Assembly: GCF_001625445.1 (NCBI RefSeq)
Contig: NZ_LWHG01000011.1
Span: forward strand, 62,001-126,000
DNA length: 64,000 nucleotides
Source of the DNA: Haladaptatus sp. R4
GTDB lineage: Archaea > Halobacteriota > Halobacteria > Halobacteriales > Haladaptataceae
Direction of reading: 5' to 3'
Shown here: positions 26,592-35,429 of the stretch, piece by piece
How positions within the stretch are numbered: position 1 is the first letter of the stretch
Layout: each line of letters begins with the position of its first letter
Notes under the pieces: generated by a model
The model's database searches: none
Seen by the model: only the letters and a program-made list of their open reading frames with translations
Told to the model about the DNA's origin: nothing
Position numbers and translations under genes: made by a program

Positions 26592-28103
26592 GTGCCATTG
26601 GAAACCCCGGCTCGCATCGTTCAGGAACTCACGAGCCGCGGGTACAACGCCGATTTGGAGGCGGTCACGCTTCTCGCGTCCGCTCCCGACCCCGGAGCGG
26701 CAGTCGAACGTGCAGTCGAATCCGCCCCCGAGGACGCCCTGAAACTCTCCGTCGGACACGTCCGGAGCGTTCTCGATGCCCCCTCGTCAACAGATACCAA
26801 CCCCTCCGCTTCAGGTGGAGCTTCGTCCATCGAATCGATAGCAAACGGGACGGATTCTCCAGTCGAAACGAAGGGGTCCATGTCACGAACTCTCACCGAG
26901 CAGTCGGTGGACATCGTCAACGACATGACGGGCGCGAGTACGGGAACCGGCGAATACGACGACTTCGTCACGGTGTTCCGCGACCGCTTTCAACGCCTCT
27001 CGGGAAAGCTTCGTGGCCGGGTGAACGCCCGCCCGACGAACGCCGTCGCCAGCATGCCCGGCGGCAGCGACGCCGCCATCGTCGGCATGATAAGCGACAT
27101 TCGCTCGACGGCGAGCGGTCACTGGTTGGTCGAACTCGAAGACACGAACGGAACGTTCCCGTGTCTCATCATGAAGGACAAGGAGTTCGCGGGCGTCGTG
27201 GACGAACTCCTCTTGGACGAGACCATCGCCGTCGAAGGAACCCTCTCGGGTGACGCAGGTATCCTGTTCGTGGATTCGCTCCACTTCCCGGACGTCCCCC
27301 GAACGTATCGGCCATCGACCGCCGACCGCCACGTCCAAGCGGCGCTCATCAGCGACGTCCACGTCGGCAGCCAGGAGTTTATGGCCGATGCGTGGCATCG
27401 GTTCACGAGTTGGCTCCACACAGAGGAGGCCGAACACGTCGAATACCTGCTCATCTGCGGCGACATGGTCGAAGGCGTCGGTATCTATCCGAATCAGGAC
27501 GAGGAACTCGACATCATCGACATCTTCGAACAGTACGAACAGTTCTCGGAGTATCTGAAAGAAGTCCCGGGCGACCTCGAAATCATCATGATTCCCGGCA
27601 ACCACGACGCGGTTCGCCTCGCCGAACCACAACCGGGATTCGACGACGAACTCCGCTCCATCATGGACGTCCACGACGCGCGTATCACGAGCAATCCATC
27701 GACGGTCACCGTCGATGGCGTCTCGGTGCTGATGTACCACGGCGTCTCGCTGGACGAGGTCATCGCCGAGATGCCCGCCGAGAAGGCGAGTTACGAGGAA
27801 CCGCACAAGGCGATGTACCAACTCCTGAAAAAGCGTCACGTCGCGCCGCAGTACGGTGGACACACGCGTGTCGCACCCGAGGACAAGGATTATCTCGTCA
27901 TGGACGAGGTCCCCGACATCTTCCACACCGGCCACGTCCACAAACTCGGCTTCGGCAAGTACCACAACGTGCTCGCCATGAACTCCGGATGCTGGCAGTC
28001 CCAAACCGATTTCCAGAAGAGCGTGAACATCAACCCCGACTCGGGATACGCACCCATCGTGGATTTGGACACGCTCGACGTCACCGTTCGGAAGTTCGCG
28101 TGA
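26592..28103 (+). CDS. dp1: DNA polymerase D small subunit DP1 (3'-5' exonuclease)
   Basis: A 503-residue protein. The first 60 residues form a helical domain; about 61-100 are a low-complexity linker; an OB fold follows ('DAAIVGMISDIRSTASGHWLVELEDTNGTFPCLIM'); then the Mre11-like phosphoesterase domain with 'ISDVHVGS', 'CGDMVEG', 'IPGNHD', 'YHG' and 'TGHVHKLG', all metal ligands present. DP1 is the proofreading subunit of PolD, the main replicative polymerase of euryarchaea. GTG 26592 is the start. Two ORB-like motifs in opposite orientation fall inside the linker-coding part. Confidence 0.95.
   Translation: MPLETPARIVQELTSRGYNADLEAVTLLASAPDPGAAVERAVESAPEDALKLSVGHVRSVLDAPSSTDTNPSASGGASSIESIANGTDSPVETKGSMSRTLTEQSVDIVNDMTGASTGTGEYDDFVTVFRDRFQRLSGKLRGRVNARPTNAVASMPGGSDAAIVGMISDIRSTASGHWLVELEDTNGTFPCLIMKDKEFAGVVDELLLDETIAVEGTLSGDAGILFVDSLHFPDVPRTYRPSTADRHVQAALISDVHVGSQEFMADAWHRFTSWLHTEEAEHVEYLLICGDMVEGVGIYPNQDEELDIIDIFEQYEQFSEYLKEVPGDLEIIMIPGNHDAVRLAEPQPGFDDELRSIMDVHDARITSNPSTVTVDGVSVLMYHGVSLDEVIAEMPAEKASYEEPHKAMYQLLKKRHVAPQYGGHTRVAPEDKDYLVMDEVPDIFHTGHVHKLGFGKYHNVLAMNSGCWQSQTDFQKSVNINPDSGYAPIVDLDTLDVTVRKFA
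26799..26820 (-). repeat. weak ORB-like element inside dp1
   Basis: Minus strand reads ctccacctgaagcggagggg. It encodes part of the variable linker. G-run points to the origin, an exception. Confidence 0.4.
26857..26879 (+). repeat. ORB-like element inside dp1
   Basis: Plus strand reads ccagtcgaaacgaaggggtc, a good ORB match that is translated as 'PVETKGS' in the DP1 linker. Confidence 0.55.
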
Positions 28104-28120
28104 TCCGTTCGTCCTTCGAT

Positions 28121-28141
28121 TTCCAATCGAAATGGAGGGGG
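28121..28141 (+). repeat. weak ORB-like element after dp1
   Basis: Plus strand reads ttccaatcgaaatggagggg, 17 bases after the dp1 stop. Confidence 0.35.
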
Positions 28142-28377
28142 TGGTGTCCATTCTCACACGCATCGATACACTTCGACGGACGTTCGAGCGGTGGTCGAAC
28201 GACCGCTGAATGACCGTGGTATCGGCGAGACGATAGTCCCTCGTTCTGCCCGACCCGTCGATGCCAAACCCGTCTCTTGCCGCTTCTACCCGGGACGAAC
28301 AGATGTCGGATGAATTTGGGTGAGACTTGCGAAAATGTTCTTTTGTTCATCTTCGGAAATAGTAATCGTCGCTAATC

Positions 28378-29685
28378 ATGACTGCACCAGATTCGGATGA
28401 GGTAAGCGGGACGGGCGATTCGAGCGCGACATCACGTCGGCGATTCTTGGCGGGTGCCGCCGTGGCGGGTTCGGCGGTTGCACTCAGTAGTACCGCAATC
28501 GCGATGGAATCGTCGGCGGCGGTCACGTTCGACGATCAAACGACGGGAGGAACGTCGGTGACGGTCAAATCGGCGACGCTCCCCGAGGGCGGATTCGTCG
28601 CCATTCACGACGACCGCCTGCTCGACGGGAAAGCGCTGGAGAGCGTTATCGGCGTCTCCGATACACTCGACGCCGGGACGCACACCGACATCGAAGTCGA
28701 CCTGTTCGACGTGGACGGCGCCGACTTCGACGAGAAGATGCTCGAAGATGACGGGACGCTCATCGCCATGCCGCACGTCGATTCGAACGACAACGGCGAG
28801 TACGAGTTCGTCTCGTCCGGCGGGAAAACCGACGGCCCGTACACGAAGGACGACAAGGCCGTTATCGACGACGCGACGGTCACCGTCGATGACAACCCGA
28901 TGGCGTCGGTCACCTTCGACGACCAGACCTCCGACGGCACGATGGTCACTGTCGATTCAGCGATGCTCTCGGACGGCGGGTTCATCGCCATCCACGACAG
29001 TAGCCTGCTCGATGGTAAAGTCCTCGACAGCGTCATCGGCGTTTCGAGCTACCTCGAATCCGGGTCGCACGAGGACGTGTCCGTCTCCCTGTTCAACGTT
29101 CCCGGCAGCGACTCGGACATGTCGATGCTCGAAGAGGACGGGACGCTCATCGCCATGCCACATCTCGATACGGACGGCAACGAGGAGTACGACTTCGTGG
29201 AGAGCGAGGGCAAGGCGGACGGTCCGTACACGAAGGACGGCAAGGCCGTCCTCGACGACGCGAAGGTCACCGTCGAGATGGACACGAAGCCGACCGCGGA
29301 CGTCTGCTTCCGCGACCAGAAGTCCAACGGCAAGCGCGTCTGGGTGAACGAGGCGACCCTCTCGGACGGCGGATTCGTCACCATTCACGACAGCAGTCTC
29401 CTCGACGGCAAAGTCCTCGATAGCGTCATCGGCGTCTCCGATACACTCGACGCGGGCATGCACGAGGACATCGAAATCTCGCTGTACGAAGGGGTTCCGG
29501 GCGGCGACTACGACATGGATATGCTTGAGGGCGACACTACTCTCATCGCCATGCCGCACCTCGATTCGAACGACAACGGTACCTACGACTTCATCACCTC
29601 GGAAGGGGAGATGGACGGTCCGTACACGATGGGCGGCAAGGCCGTCCTCGACGACGCGGACATTACGGTCTCTGACGGCTGCTAA
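28378..29685 (+). CDS. Tat-exported protein with three DUF7282 domains
   Basis: A 435-residue protein with a twin-arginine signal ('TSRRRFLAGAAVAGSAVAL', about residues 18-40). The rest is three tandem copies of a roughly 125-residue domain, each starting 'A(S/V/D)V-FDDQT', containing 'GGFVAIHDSSLLDGKVLDSVIGVS', 'LIAMPHLDSNDNG' and ending 'DGPYT-GKAVLDDA-VTV'. I recognise this as haloarchaeal DUF7282, common in cell-surface proteins. Very acidic. No lipobox or PGF-CTERM, so probably released or loosely bound. Function unknown; internal similarity suggests recent duplication. Confidence 0.85.
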   Translation: MTAPDSDEVSGTGDSSATSRRRFLAGAAVAGSAVALSSTAIAMESSAAVTFDDQTTGGTSVTVKSATLPEGGFVAIHDDRLLDGKALESVIGVSDTLDAGTHTDIEVDLFDVDGADFDEKMLEDDGTLIAMPHVDSNDNGEYEFVSSGGKTDGPYTKDDKAVIDDATVTVDDNPMASVTFDDQTSDGTMVTVDSAMLSDGGFIAIHDSSLLDGKVLDSVIGVSSYLESGSHEDVSVSLFNVPGSDSDMSMLEEDGTLIAMPHLDTDGNEEYDFVESEGKADGPYTKDGKAVLDDAKVTVEMDTKPTADVCFRDQKSNGKRVWVNEATLSDGGFVTIHDSSLLDGKVLDSVIGVSDTLDAGMHEDIEISLYEGVPGGDYDMDMLEGDTTLIAMPHLDSNDNGTYDFITSEGEMDGPYTMGGKAVLDDADITVSDGC

Positions 29686-29731
29686 CCGCTGTTCACGAGC
29701 ACTGACGTAGTAACCGGAAAAACAATCTCGC

Positions 29732-29737
29732 TTTTTT
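29732..29737 (+). terminator. T-run, possible transcription terminator
   Basis: Six T residues about 45 bases after the DUF7282 gene stop and 43 bases before the end of lpdA, in a convergent gap. Confidence 0.35.
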
Positions 29738-29779
29738 GACGGTCGTTCGGACGATGCCGACGATTCGTCTCGACTCCGC

Positions 29780-31204
29780 TTATCGATTCAGCGTGTGAAT
29801 CGCGTGGCCGAGCGCGTTCTCGGCACACTCCATCACGGCTTCCGAGAGCGTCGGGTGGGTGTGAATCGTCGCGGCGAGGTCTTCGAGCGTCGCGCCCATC
29901 TCGATGGCCATCCCGAATTCGGCGATGAGTTCGGAGGCCTCCGGTCCGACGATTTGTGCGCCGAGGACGAACCCGCTCGGTTCGTCGGCGATGATGCGGA
30001 CGAAGCCGTCGGAGTGGCCCGTCGTGAGCGCACGGCCGCTGGCTTGGAACGGGAACCGACCGACGACGGGTTCGAAGCCCTGCTCTTCGGCTTCCTCCTC
30101 CGTCAGACCCACGGTGCCGATTTCGGGGTCGGTGAAGACGGCGGCGGGCATGGCCTGATAGTCGAGCGCCGAGGGTTCACCGGCGATGACTTCGGCGGCG
30201 ACCTGTCCTTCCTTGCTCGCTTTGTGGGCGAGCATCGGTTCGCCTGCCACGTCACCGATGGCGTAGATGTTGTCCTTCTCGGTTCGTGCGCGGTCGTCCG
30301 TCTCGATGAACCCCATCTCGTTCGTCTCGATGCCCGCGCTTTCGAGGTCGAGCGTGTCCGTCACGGGTCGGCGGCCGACCGCCACGAGGACTTTCTCGGC
30401 ACCGAACTCCGAGACTTCGCCGTCCTCGTCCTCGGTCCTGACCGTGATACCGTCGCCCGACTCCTCCCACTCCTTTGCGGCCTGTCCGAAGTGGAAGTCG
30501 ATTCCGAGTTCGTCGGCCTTCTTCTTCACGGGTCGTGCGAGGTCGTCCTCGTACGCCGGAAGCACCGAGTCGAGCATTTCGACCACGGTGACGTCCGAGC
30601 CGAGTTTGGCGAGGACGCCCGCCAGTTCCATGCCGATGTAGCCCGCGCCGACGATGACGATGCTCTCCGGAACGTCGTCCATCGCCAGCGCCATCCGCGA
30701 GTCGAGGACGTGTTCGCCGTCGAACTCGAAGCCGGGAATCTCGATCGGGCGACTGCCGGTCGAGATGATCGCGTGCTCGAACTCGACCGTCTCCGAACCC
30801 TGTCCTTCGCCCTCGTGGACGACGCGAACCGATCCGTCGTCCGCGAACTCGGCGCGCCCTTCCATCAGCGTGACGCCGTTCGCCTTACAGAGCTTCTCGA
30901 CGCCGCCGGTCAACTGGGAAACGACGCCGTCCTTCCACTCGACCATCTCGCCGTAGTTCACGTCGAGTTTCGTGTATATGCCCATGTCCTCGGCGTGACT
31001 GGCGTCGTAGGCCAAGTCGGACGCCGTGATCATGGCCTTCGACGGGATACACCCGTAGTTCAGGCAGACGCCGCCGTAGGCGTCCTTCTCCACGAGCGTT
31101 ACGTCGAGTCCGAGTTGTCCCGCGCGGATCGCGGCAACGTAACCGCCCGGTCCCGCGCCGATCACCAGCACCTCTGTTCCAGTCGAGATATCTCCGACGA
31201 CCAT
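29780..31204 (-). CDS. lpdA: dihydrolipoyl dehydrogenase (E3)
   Basis: A 474-residue flavoprotein. FAD site 'VIGAGPGGYVAAIRAGQLG', redox-active disulfide 'GGVCLNYGCIPSK', NAD site 'VIVGAGYIGMELAGVLAKLG', second FAD site 'YAIGDVAGEPMLAHKA', and the catalytic His-Glu pair in 'HTHPTLSEAV'. It reoxidises dihydrolipoamide of E2. ATG 31204 ('MVVGDISTGTEVLVIG') is preferred; 26 upstream residues are unlike the family. It lies downstream of the E1-E2 genes on the same strand, separated by a small gene on the other strand, so it probably has its own promoter. Confidence 0.94.
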   Translation of the reverse strand: MVVGDISTGTEVLVIGAGPGGYVAAIRAGQLGLDVTLVEKDAYGGVCLNYGCIPSKAMITASDLAYDASHAEDMGIYTKLDVNYGEMVEWKDGVVSQLTGGVEKLCKANGVTLMEGRAEFADDGSVRVVHEGEGQGSETVEFEHAIISTGSRPIEIPGFEFDGEHVLDSRMALAMDDVPESIVIVGAGYIGMELAGVLAKLGSDVTVVEMLDSVLPAYEDDLARPVKKKADELGIDFHFGQAAKEWEESGDGITVRTEDEDGEVSEFGAEKVLVAVGRRPVTDTLDLESAGIETNEMGFIETDDRARTEKDNIYAIGDVAGEPMLAHKASKEGQVAAEVIAGEPSALDYQAMPAAVFTDPEIGTVGLTEEEAEEQGFEPVVGRFPFQASGRALTTGHSDGFVRIIADEPSGFVLGAQIVGPEASELIAEFGMAIEMGATLEDLAATIHTHPTLSEAVMECAENALGHAIHTLNR

Positions 31205-31344
31205 TATCGGACTAGAGTAGGTACCGGGTAAAAAATCAGGTGGATTAGCTCCGAGCAGTAGACGAACGTGAGCAATCACCACGATTCCACGTCGGGTTCG
31301 ACAATCCGGGTAAAAATTATACTCCGCTTATAACAACTGGTACT

Positions 31345-31701
31345 ATGAACCGGCTTTCCCGCTACGCTATCGGTCTCGTCGTCGGAGCGGCCGTGACCGG
31401 CGGTATCGCGCTCCTCCAACCACGGACGCCCGAATCGTCGATTCTGCTCGCCGGAATCGCAGTCGTGTACACCGTCGGAACGGCGACGGCAATCCCGTAC
31501 TGGTCGGCGCTTCGAACGAACGACGGTCCGAACTGGACTCAAGGTGCGTTTACCGGCGCATCGACCTTCGGTTGTCTCATGCTTCTGGACGGTGTCGAAC
31601 CGACACCGAATCTCGCCGTGGCGGCCCTCGGCTTGGGACTTTCGTGGTTCGGATTCGTCGCCGGAGTCGTGTTCGAAAGCGGTCGTGAAACGTCCGTGTA
31701 G
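31345..31701 (+). CDS. small membrane protein, four predicted helices
   Basis: A 118-residue protein with hydrophobic segments at about residues 7-24 ('AIGLVVGAAVTGGIALL'), 33-53, 70-83 and 88-110. A TATA-like 'aaaaattat' lies about 28 bases before ATG 31345, implying a leaderless mRNA. It is placed on the opposite strand between the E2 gene and lpdA. No family recognised. Confidence 0.65.
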   Translation: MNRLSRYAIGLVVGAAVTGGIALLQPRTPESSILLAGIAVVYTVGTATAIPYWSALRTNDGPNWTQGAFTGASTFGCLMLLDGVEPTPNLAVAALGLGLSWFGFVAGVVFESGRETSV

Positions 31702-31715
31702 CTATCTGTAACTGC

Positions 31716-31721
31716 AAAAAA
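31716..31721 (-). terminator. T-run (minus strand), possible terminator of the pdh operon
   Basis: Six A on the plus strand, read as six T about 24 bases after the E2 stop. Confidence 0.35.
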
Positions 31722-31744
31722 CGTTCCAGCAGCGCCCGTTTTGA

Positions 31745-33307
31745 CTACTCCAGCAGGAGCAGTCGCGGGTTGTGCAGGTATTCGAGCAGTTGGTTGGCGA
31801 ACGACGCGACGACCGCGCCGTCGATGATGCGGTGGTCGATGGACATCGAAATCGGGAGCGTGTAGCGCGCTTCGACCCTGTCGGCGCTCGCGGTTTCACC
31901 GCTCGCACTTTCCGAGGCGCTTTGCGCCTCGCCTTCCACGACGACCGGCCGCTTCTTGAGTTCACCGAGACCGAGGATACCGACCTCGGGGTGGTTGATG
32001 ATCGGCGTCGCGTACTCGCCGCCGATGGCACCGAAGTTCGTGATGGTGAACGTGCCGCCCTGCATCTCCTCGCGCGAGATGGTGCGGTCGCGTGCCTTCT
32101 CGATGAGTTCGTTCATCTCCGAGGAGATCTGGAGCATGTCCTTCTTGTCCACGTCCTTGAGGACGGGAACCATCAGGCCGTCGTCCGTCGCAACGGCGAT
32201 GCCGATGTTGTAGTAGTTCTTGACGACGATTTCGTCGTTCTCCTCGTCCAGTGCGCCGTTGAGGTACGGGTAGTCCTTCAGCGCGGCCACGATGGCCTTC
32301 AGGATGAACGGCATGTAGGTCAGCTTGATGCCGCGCTCCTCGGCGACATCCTTGAGTTCGGCGCGCGTCTCGACCAGTTCCGTCACGTCGATGGAATCGT
32401 GGTGCGTGACGTGGGGCGCGGTGAACTTCGACTTCTGCATCTGCTTGCCGATGGTGCGCCGAATCCCGCGGTACGGAATGCGCTCCTCGCGCGGCCCGGT
32501 TTCGCCCGTCGCGACTGCGGCGGCGTCCGCGGCCTGTGCCTGCTGCTGTGCCTCGGCGTACTCCTGTACCGCTTCGGACGTGACGAACGCCTGTCCGTCG
32601 CGTTCCTCGGTGGACGGGACGGCGTTGATGTCGATGCCCTGCTCGTCCGCGAGGCGGCGCGTCGCCGGTGCGGCCAGCGTGCGCTCGCGGTCTGCCGATT
32701 CGACCTGTGCCGGAGGAGTCGCGGTGGTCGTGGTAGTTGCGGCGCTGCCACCGGTCGTTCCGGTCTCGGTCGTCGTTTCGGATTCGACAGATTCCGTTTT
32801 TTCCTCGGTTTCCGATTCCGTCTCGTCCTCGGCGGCCGCTCGAACGTCGTGTTCGCTCACACGACCGCTCGGGCCGGTTCCTTCGACCGACGCGATATCG
32901 ACGCCGAGTTCGCGTGCGAGCCGTCGGGCACTCGGTGCCGCGAAGACGCGACCGTCCGGCGTTTCCGTCTCTTCGGTCTCCGGGACTTCGGACTCTTCGG
33001 CAGACTCCGTCGTCTCCTCGGATTCCGCGCTTTCGGTCTCGCTCGGAGCTTCCTCCTCCTCCTCTTCGCCCTCCACGTTGAACGTGAGGAGCACGTTGCC
33101 GACCGGAACGACTTCGCCTTCCTCGGCGAGTAGCTCGTTGACGGTTCCGTCGACGGGCGAGGGAATCTCGACGATGGCCTTGTCCGTCTCGACCTCCGCG
33201 ACCACTTGGTCCTCGGTAACGGGGTCGCCTTCCTCGACCTGCCAGCTGACGAGTTCGCCCTCCGCAACGCCTTCGCCCACGTCGGGCAGTTTGAATTCGT
33301 GTACCAT
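31745..33307 (-). CDS. pdhC: 2-oxoacid dehydrogenase E2, dihydrolipoamide acyltransferase
   Basis: A 520-residue E2. N-terminal lipoyl domain with the lipoyl-Lys in 'VETDKAIVEIPSP' (about residue 43). An acidic Glu/Ser linker follows, then an E1/E3-binding domain 'SARRLARELGVDIASVEGTGPSGRVSEHDV' and a second such peripheral-subunit-like unit ('ATRRLADEQGIDINAV'), then the catalytic domain ending 'SIDHRIIDGAVVASFANQLLEYL' with the catalytic His. The 'GEAQSASESASGE' loop near residue 455 is encoded by a palindromic repeat. Fourth gene of lipA-pdhA-pdhB-pdhC. Substrate (pyruvate or branched-chain oxoacids) cannot be decided. Confidence 0.93.
   Translation of the reverse strand: MVHEFKLPDVGEGVAEGELVSWQVEEGDPVTEDQVVAEVETDKAIVEIPSPVDGTVNELLAEEGEVVPVGNVLLTFNVEGEEEEEEAPSETESAESEETTESAEESEVPETEETETPDGRVFAAPSARRLARELGVDIASVEGTGPSGRVSEHDVRAAAEDETESETEEKTESVESETTTETGTTGGSAATTTTTATPPAQVESADRERTLAAPATRRLADEQGIDINAVPSTEERDGQAFVTSEAVQEYAEAQQQAQAADAAAVATGETGPREERIPYRGIRRTIGKQMQKSKFTAPHVTHHDSIDVTELVETRAELKDVAEERGIKLTYMPFILKAIVAALKDYPYLNGALDEENDEIVVKNYYNIGIAVATDDGLMVPVLKDVDKKDMLQISSEMNELIEKARDRTISREEMQGGTFTITNFGAIGGEYATPIINHPEVGILGLGELKKRPVVVEGEAQSASESASGETASADRVEARYTLPISMSIDHRIIDGAVVASFANQLLEYLHNPRLLLLE
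31888..31931 (+). repeat. palindromic interspersed repeat, copy inside pdhC
   Basis: Plus strand carries 'cgcggtttcaccgctc', then a perfect hairpin GAGGCGC-TTT-GCGCCTC at 31914-31930. It resembles the copies at 35.8 and 56.9 kb and is read in frame as part of E2. Confidence 0.65.
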
Positions 33308-33308
33308 G

Positions 33309-34304
33309 TCAGAAGTTCACCGTGTCGCGGATGCCTTCCTTGATGCGCGTCGGCTCGGGCAGGTAGTAGTCTTCGAGGCTGTACAGCGGGAACGGCGTGT
33401 CGAAGCCGGTGATGCGCTCGACGGGAGCCTCCTGGTAGAGCAGAGCCTCCTCCTGAATCGTCGCCGCGATTTCCCCGGCGAGGCCGCCCGTCTTGGGTGC
33501 CTCGTGGACGACCGCCGCGCGGCCGGTCTTCTTGAACGACTCGACGATGGTGTCCGTGTCGAGCGGCGAAACGGTTCGAAGGTCGACGACTTCCACGTCG
33601 ATTTCGTCCTCCAACTCCTCCGCGGCTTCCATCGTCGGGCGGGTCATCGCACCCCACGTGAACACGGAGATGTCGGTCCCTTCGCGGCGCACTGCGGCCT
33701 CACCCAGCGGAACCTCGTAGGACTCCGTCGGGACTTCGTCGCGGAACGCGCGGTAGATGAGCTTCGGTTCGAGGAAGATGACCGGGTCCGGGTCACGGAT
33801 GGCCGAGGTGAGCAGCCCCTTCGTGTCGTACGGCGTGCTCGGCATGACGACTTTGAGACCGGGCTGGTGGCTGTAGAACGCCTCCATCGACTCGGAGTGG
33901 TGTTCCGGCGCTCGGATACCGCCACCGTAGGGCGCACGAACGACCATCGGGCAGGTGAATCGGCCGCGCGAACGCGTCCGAAGACGGGCCGCGTGCGAGA
34001 CGATCTGATCGAATGCCGGGTACATGAACCCGGAGAACTGCAGTTCCGGGACGGGTTTCAGGCCGTAAGCGGCCATTCCGATGGCGGTTCCGACGATGCC
34101 GGACTCCGCGAGCGGCGTGTCGATGACGCGGTCGTCGCCGAACTCATCGTAGAGTCCCTCGGTGGCGCGGAACACGCCGCCGTTCTTCCCGACGTCCTCA
34201 CCCATCACGACGACGTCCTCGTCCTGCTTCATTTCAGTGTACAGCCCGTCGCGGACTGCCTGCACGAGCGTGAGATTTTCCGATTCGGTAGTTGCCTGAC
34301 TCAT
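33309..34304 (-). CDS. pdhB: 2-oxoacid dehydrogenase E1 beta subunit
   Basis: A 331-residue protein of the transketolase-like E1 beta family: 'VMGEDVGKNGGVFRATEGL', 'RVIDTPLAESGIVGTAIGMA', 'VVRAPYGGGIRAPEHHSES', 'DLRTVSPLDTDTIVESFKKTGRAAVVHEAPK'. It pairs with E1 alpha to form the thiamine diphosphate site that decarboxylates a 2-oxoacid and loads E2. One base separates it from pdhC and three from pdhA, so the genes are co-translated in one operon. Confidence 0.94.
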   Translation of the reverse strand: MSQATTESENLTLVQAVRDGLYTEMKQDEDVVVMGEDVGKNGGVFRATEGLYDEFGDDRVIDTPLAESGIVGTAIGMAAYGLKPVPELQFSGFMYPAFDQIVSHAARLRTRSRGRFTCPMVVRAPYGGGIRAPEHHSESMEAFYSHQPGLKVVMPSTPYDTKGLLTSAIRDPDPVIFLEPKLIYRAFRDEVPTESYEVPLGEAAVRREGTDISVFTWGAMTRPTMEAAEELEDEIDVEVVDLRTVSPLDTDTIVESFKKTGRAAVVHEAPKTGGLAGEIAATIQEEALLYQEAPVERITGFDTPFPLYSLEDYYLPEPTRIKEGIRDTVNF

Positions 34305-34307
34305 AAT

Positions 34308-35429
34308 TTACTCCTCCAGAAGCGTTTCGTCTCCGTACTGCTCTCGGAGATGCTCGAACGATTCCATCTGTTCGCGAAGCCGCCGTGGCATCTCCGCGTA
34401 GACGTTGTTGAAGATCTCCACGGCGTCCGGGCGTTCGACTGCCTCGGCCGCGTCGATCGCGTCGGCAACGTCCTGTTTGACGCCCTCGTCGATTTCCTCG
34501 ACGTCCGACTCGTCCAATCGACCCGTGTTCAGGAGGAACTTCTCCATCCGCGGGATCGGGTCCTTCTTCTTCCACTCCGCGACTTTGTCGTCGTCACGGT
34601 AGACGGTCGGGTCGTCGGCGGTCGTGTGGGCTCCGAAACGATACTGAACCGCTTCGATGAGCGTCGGTCGCCGCTCGCCTTCGTCGGGGTTCTTGGCCTT
34701 CTCGACGGCTTCCTTCGTCACCTTGTAGACGGCGAGGGGGTCCATCCCATCGACCTGGACGCCTTCGAAGCCGTAGGCCTGTGCCTTCTGGGCGATGGTC
34801 GCGCTCGCGGTCTGGCGCTCGCGCGGCACTGAAATCGCCCACTGGTTGTTGTTACAGAAGAAAACCGATGGGGTGTCGAAGACACCCGCAAAGTTCAGCC
34901 CTTCGTGGAAGTCTCCCTCGCTCGTCGCGCCGTCACCGAAGTAACAGAGGAAGGCTTTGTCTTCACCTTTGAGTTTCGAGGCCCACGCCGCGCCGGTCGC
35001 GTGCGGAATTTGCGTGGCAATCGGCACCGCGACGGTGAAGATGTTGGCGTCGTCCGGGATGTGGTTGCCCGCTTCGTGGCCCATCCAGTAGAGCATGGTC
35101 TGTTTGAGCGAGAGACCACGGACGAGTGCCGCACCGTGTTCACGGTAACTCGGGAACATCCAGTCGTCGTCGGAGAGCGCGGAAACGCTCGCGATTTGTG
35201 CGCCTTCCTGCCCCGAGAGCGGCGGGTACGTCCCCATCCGGCCCTGTCGGTTGAGGCTCACCGCTCGTTCGTCGAAGTGACGGGCGAGGCGCATCTGGCG
35301 GTACATTTCCACCAGTTCCTCGTCGGAGAGGTCCGGCACCTCCATCCCGTCCAGCACCGTGCCGTCTTCATCCAGTATCTGTACTCGGTCCTGGGGGTCT
35401 TGGTGTACGATGCTCACGATCGAACCCAT
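34308..35429 (-). CDS. pdhA: 2-oxoacid dehydrogenase E1 alpha subunit
   Basis: A 373-residue thiamine diphosphate enzyme. 'CYFGDGATSEGDFHEGLNFAGVFDTPSVFFCNNNQWAIS' is the GDG-x(24-30)-NN cofactor motif. 'SYREHGAALVRG' and 'HTTADDPTVYRDDDKVAEW' are E1 alpha substrate and phosphorylation-loop regions. ATG 35429 is used; a GTG five codons on is possible. First of the three structural genes after lipA. As I recall, haloarchaea oxidise pyruvate mainly through ferredoxin oxidoreductase, so the true substrate of this complex is open. Confidence 0.93.
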   Translation of the reverse strand: MGSIVSIVHQDPQDRVQILDEDGTVLDGMEVPDLSDEELVEMYRQMRLARHFDERAVSLNRQGRMGTYPPLSGQEGAQIASVSALSDDDWMFPSYREHGAALVRGLSLKQTMLYWMGHEAGNHIPDDANIFTVAVPIATQIPHATGAAWASKLKGEDKAFLCYFGDGATSEGDFHEGLNFAGVFDTPSVFFCNNNQWAISVPRERQTASATIAQKAQAYGFEGVQVDGMDPLAVYKVTKEAVEKAKNPDEGERRPTLIEAVQYRFGAHTTADDPTVYRDDDKVAEWKKKDPIPRMEKFLLNTGRLDESDVEEIDEGVKQDVADAIDAAEAVERPDAVEIFNNVYAEMPRRLREQMESFEHLREQYGDETLLEE

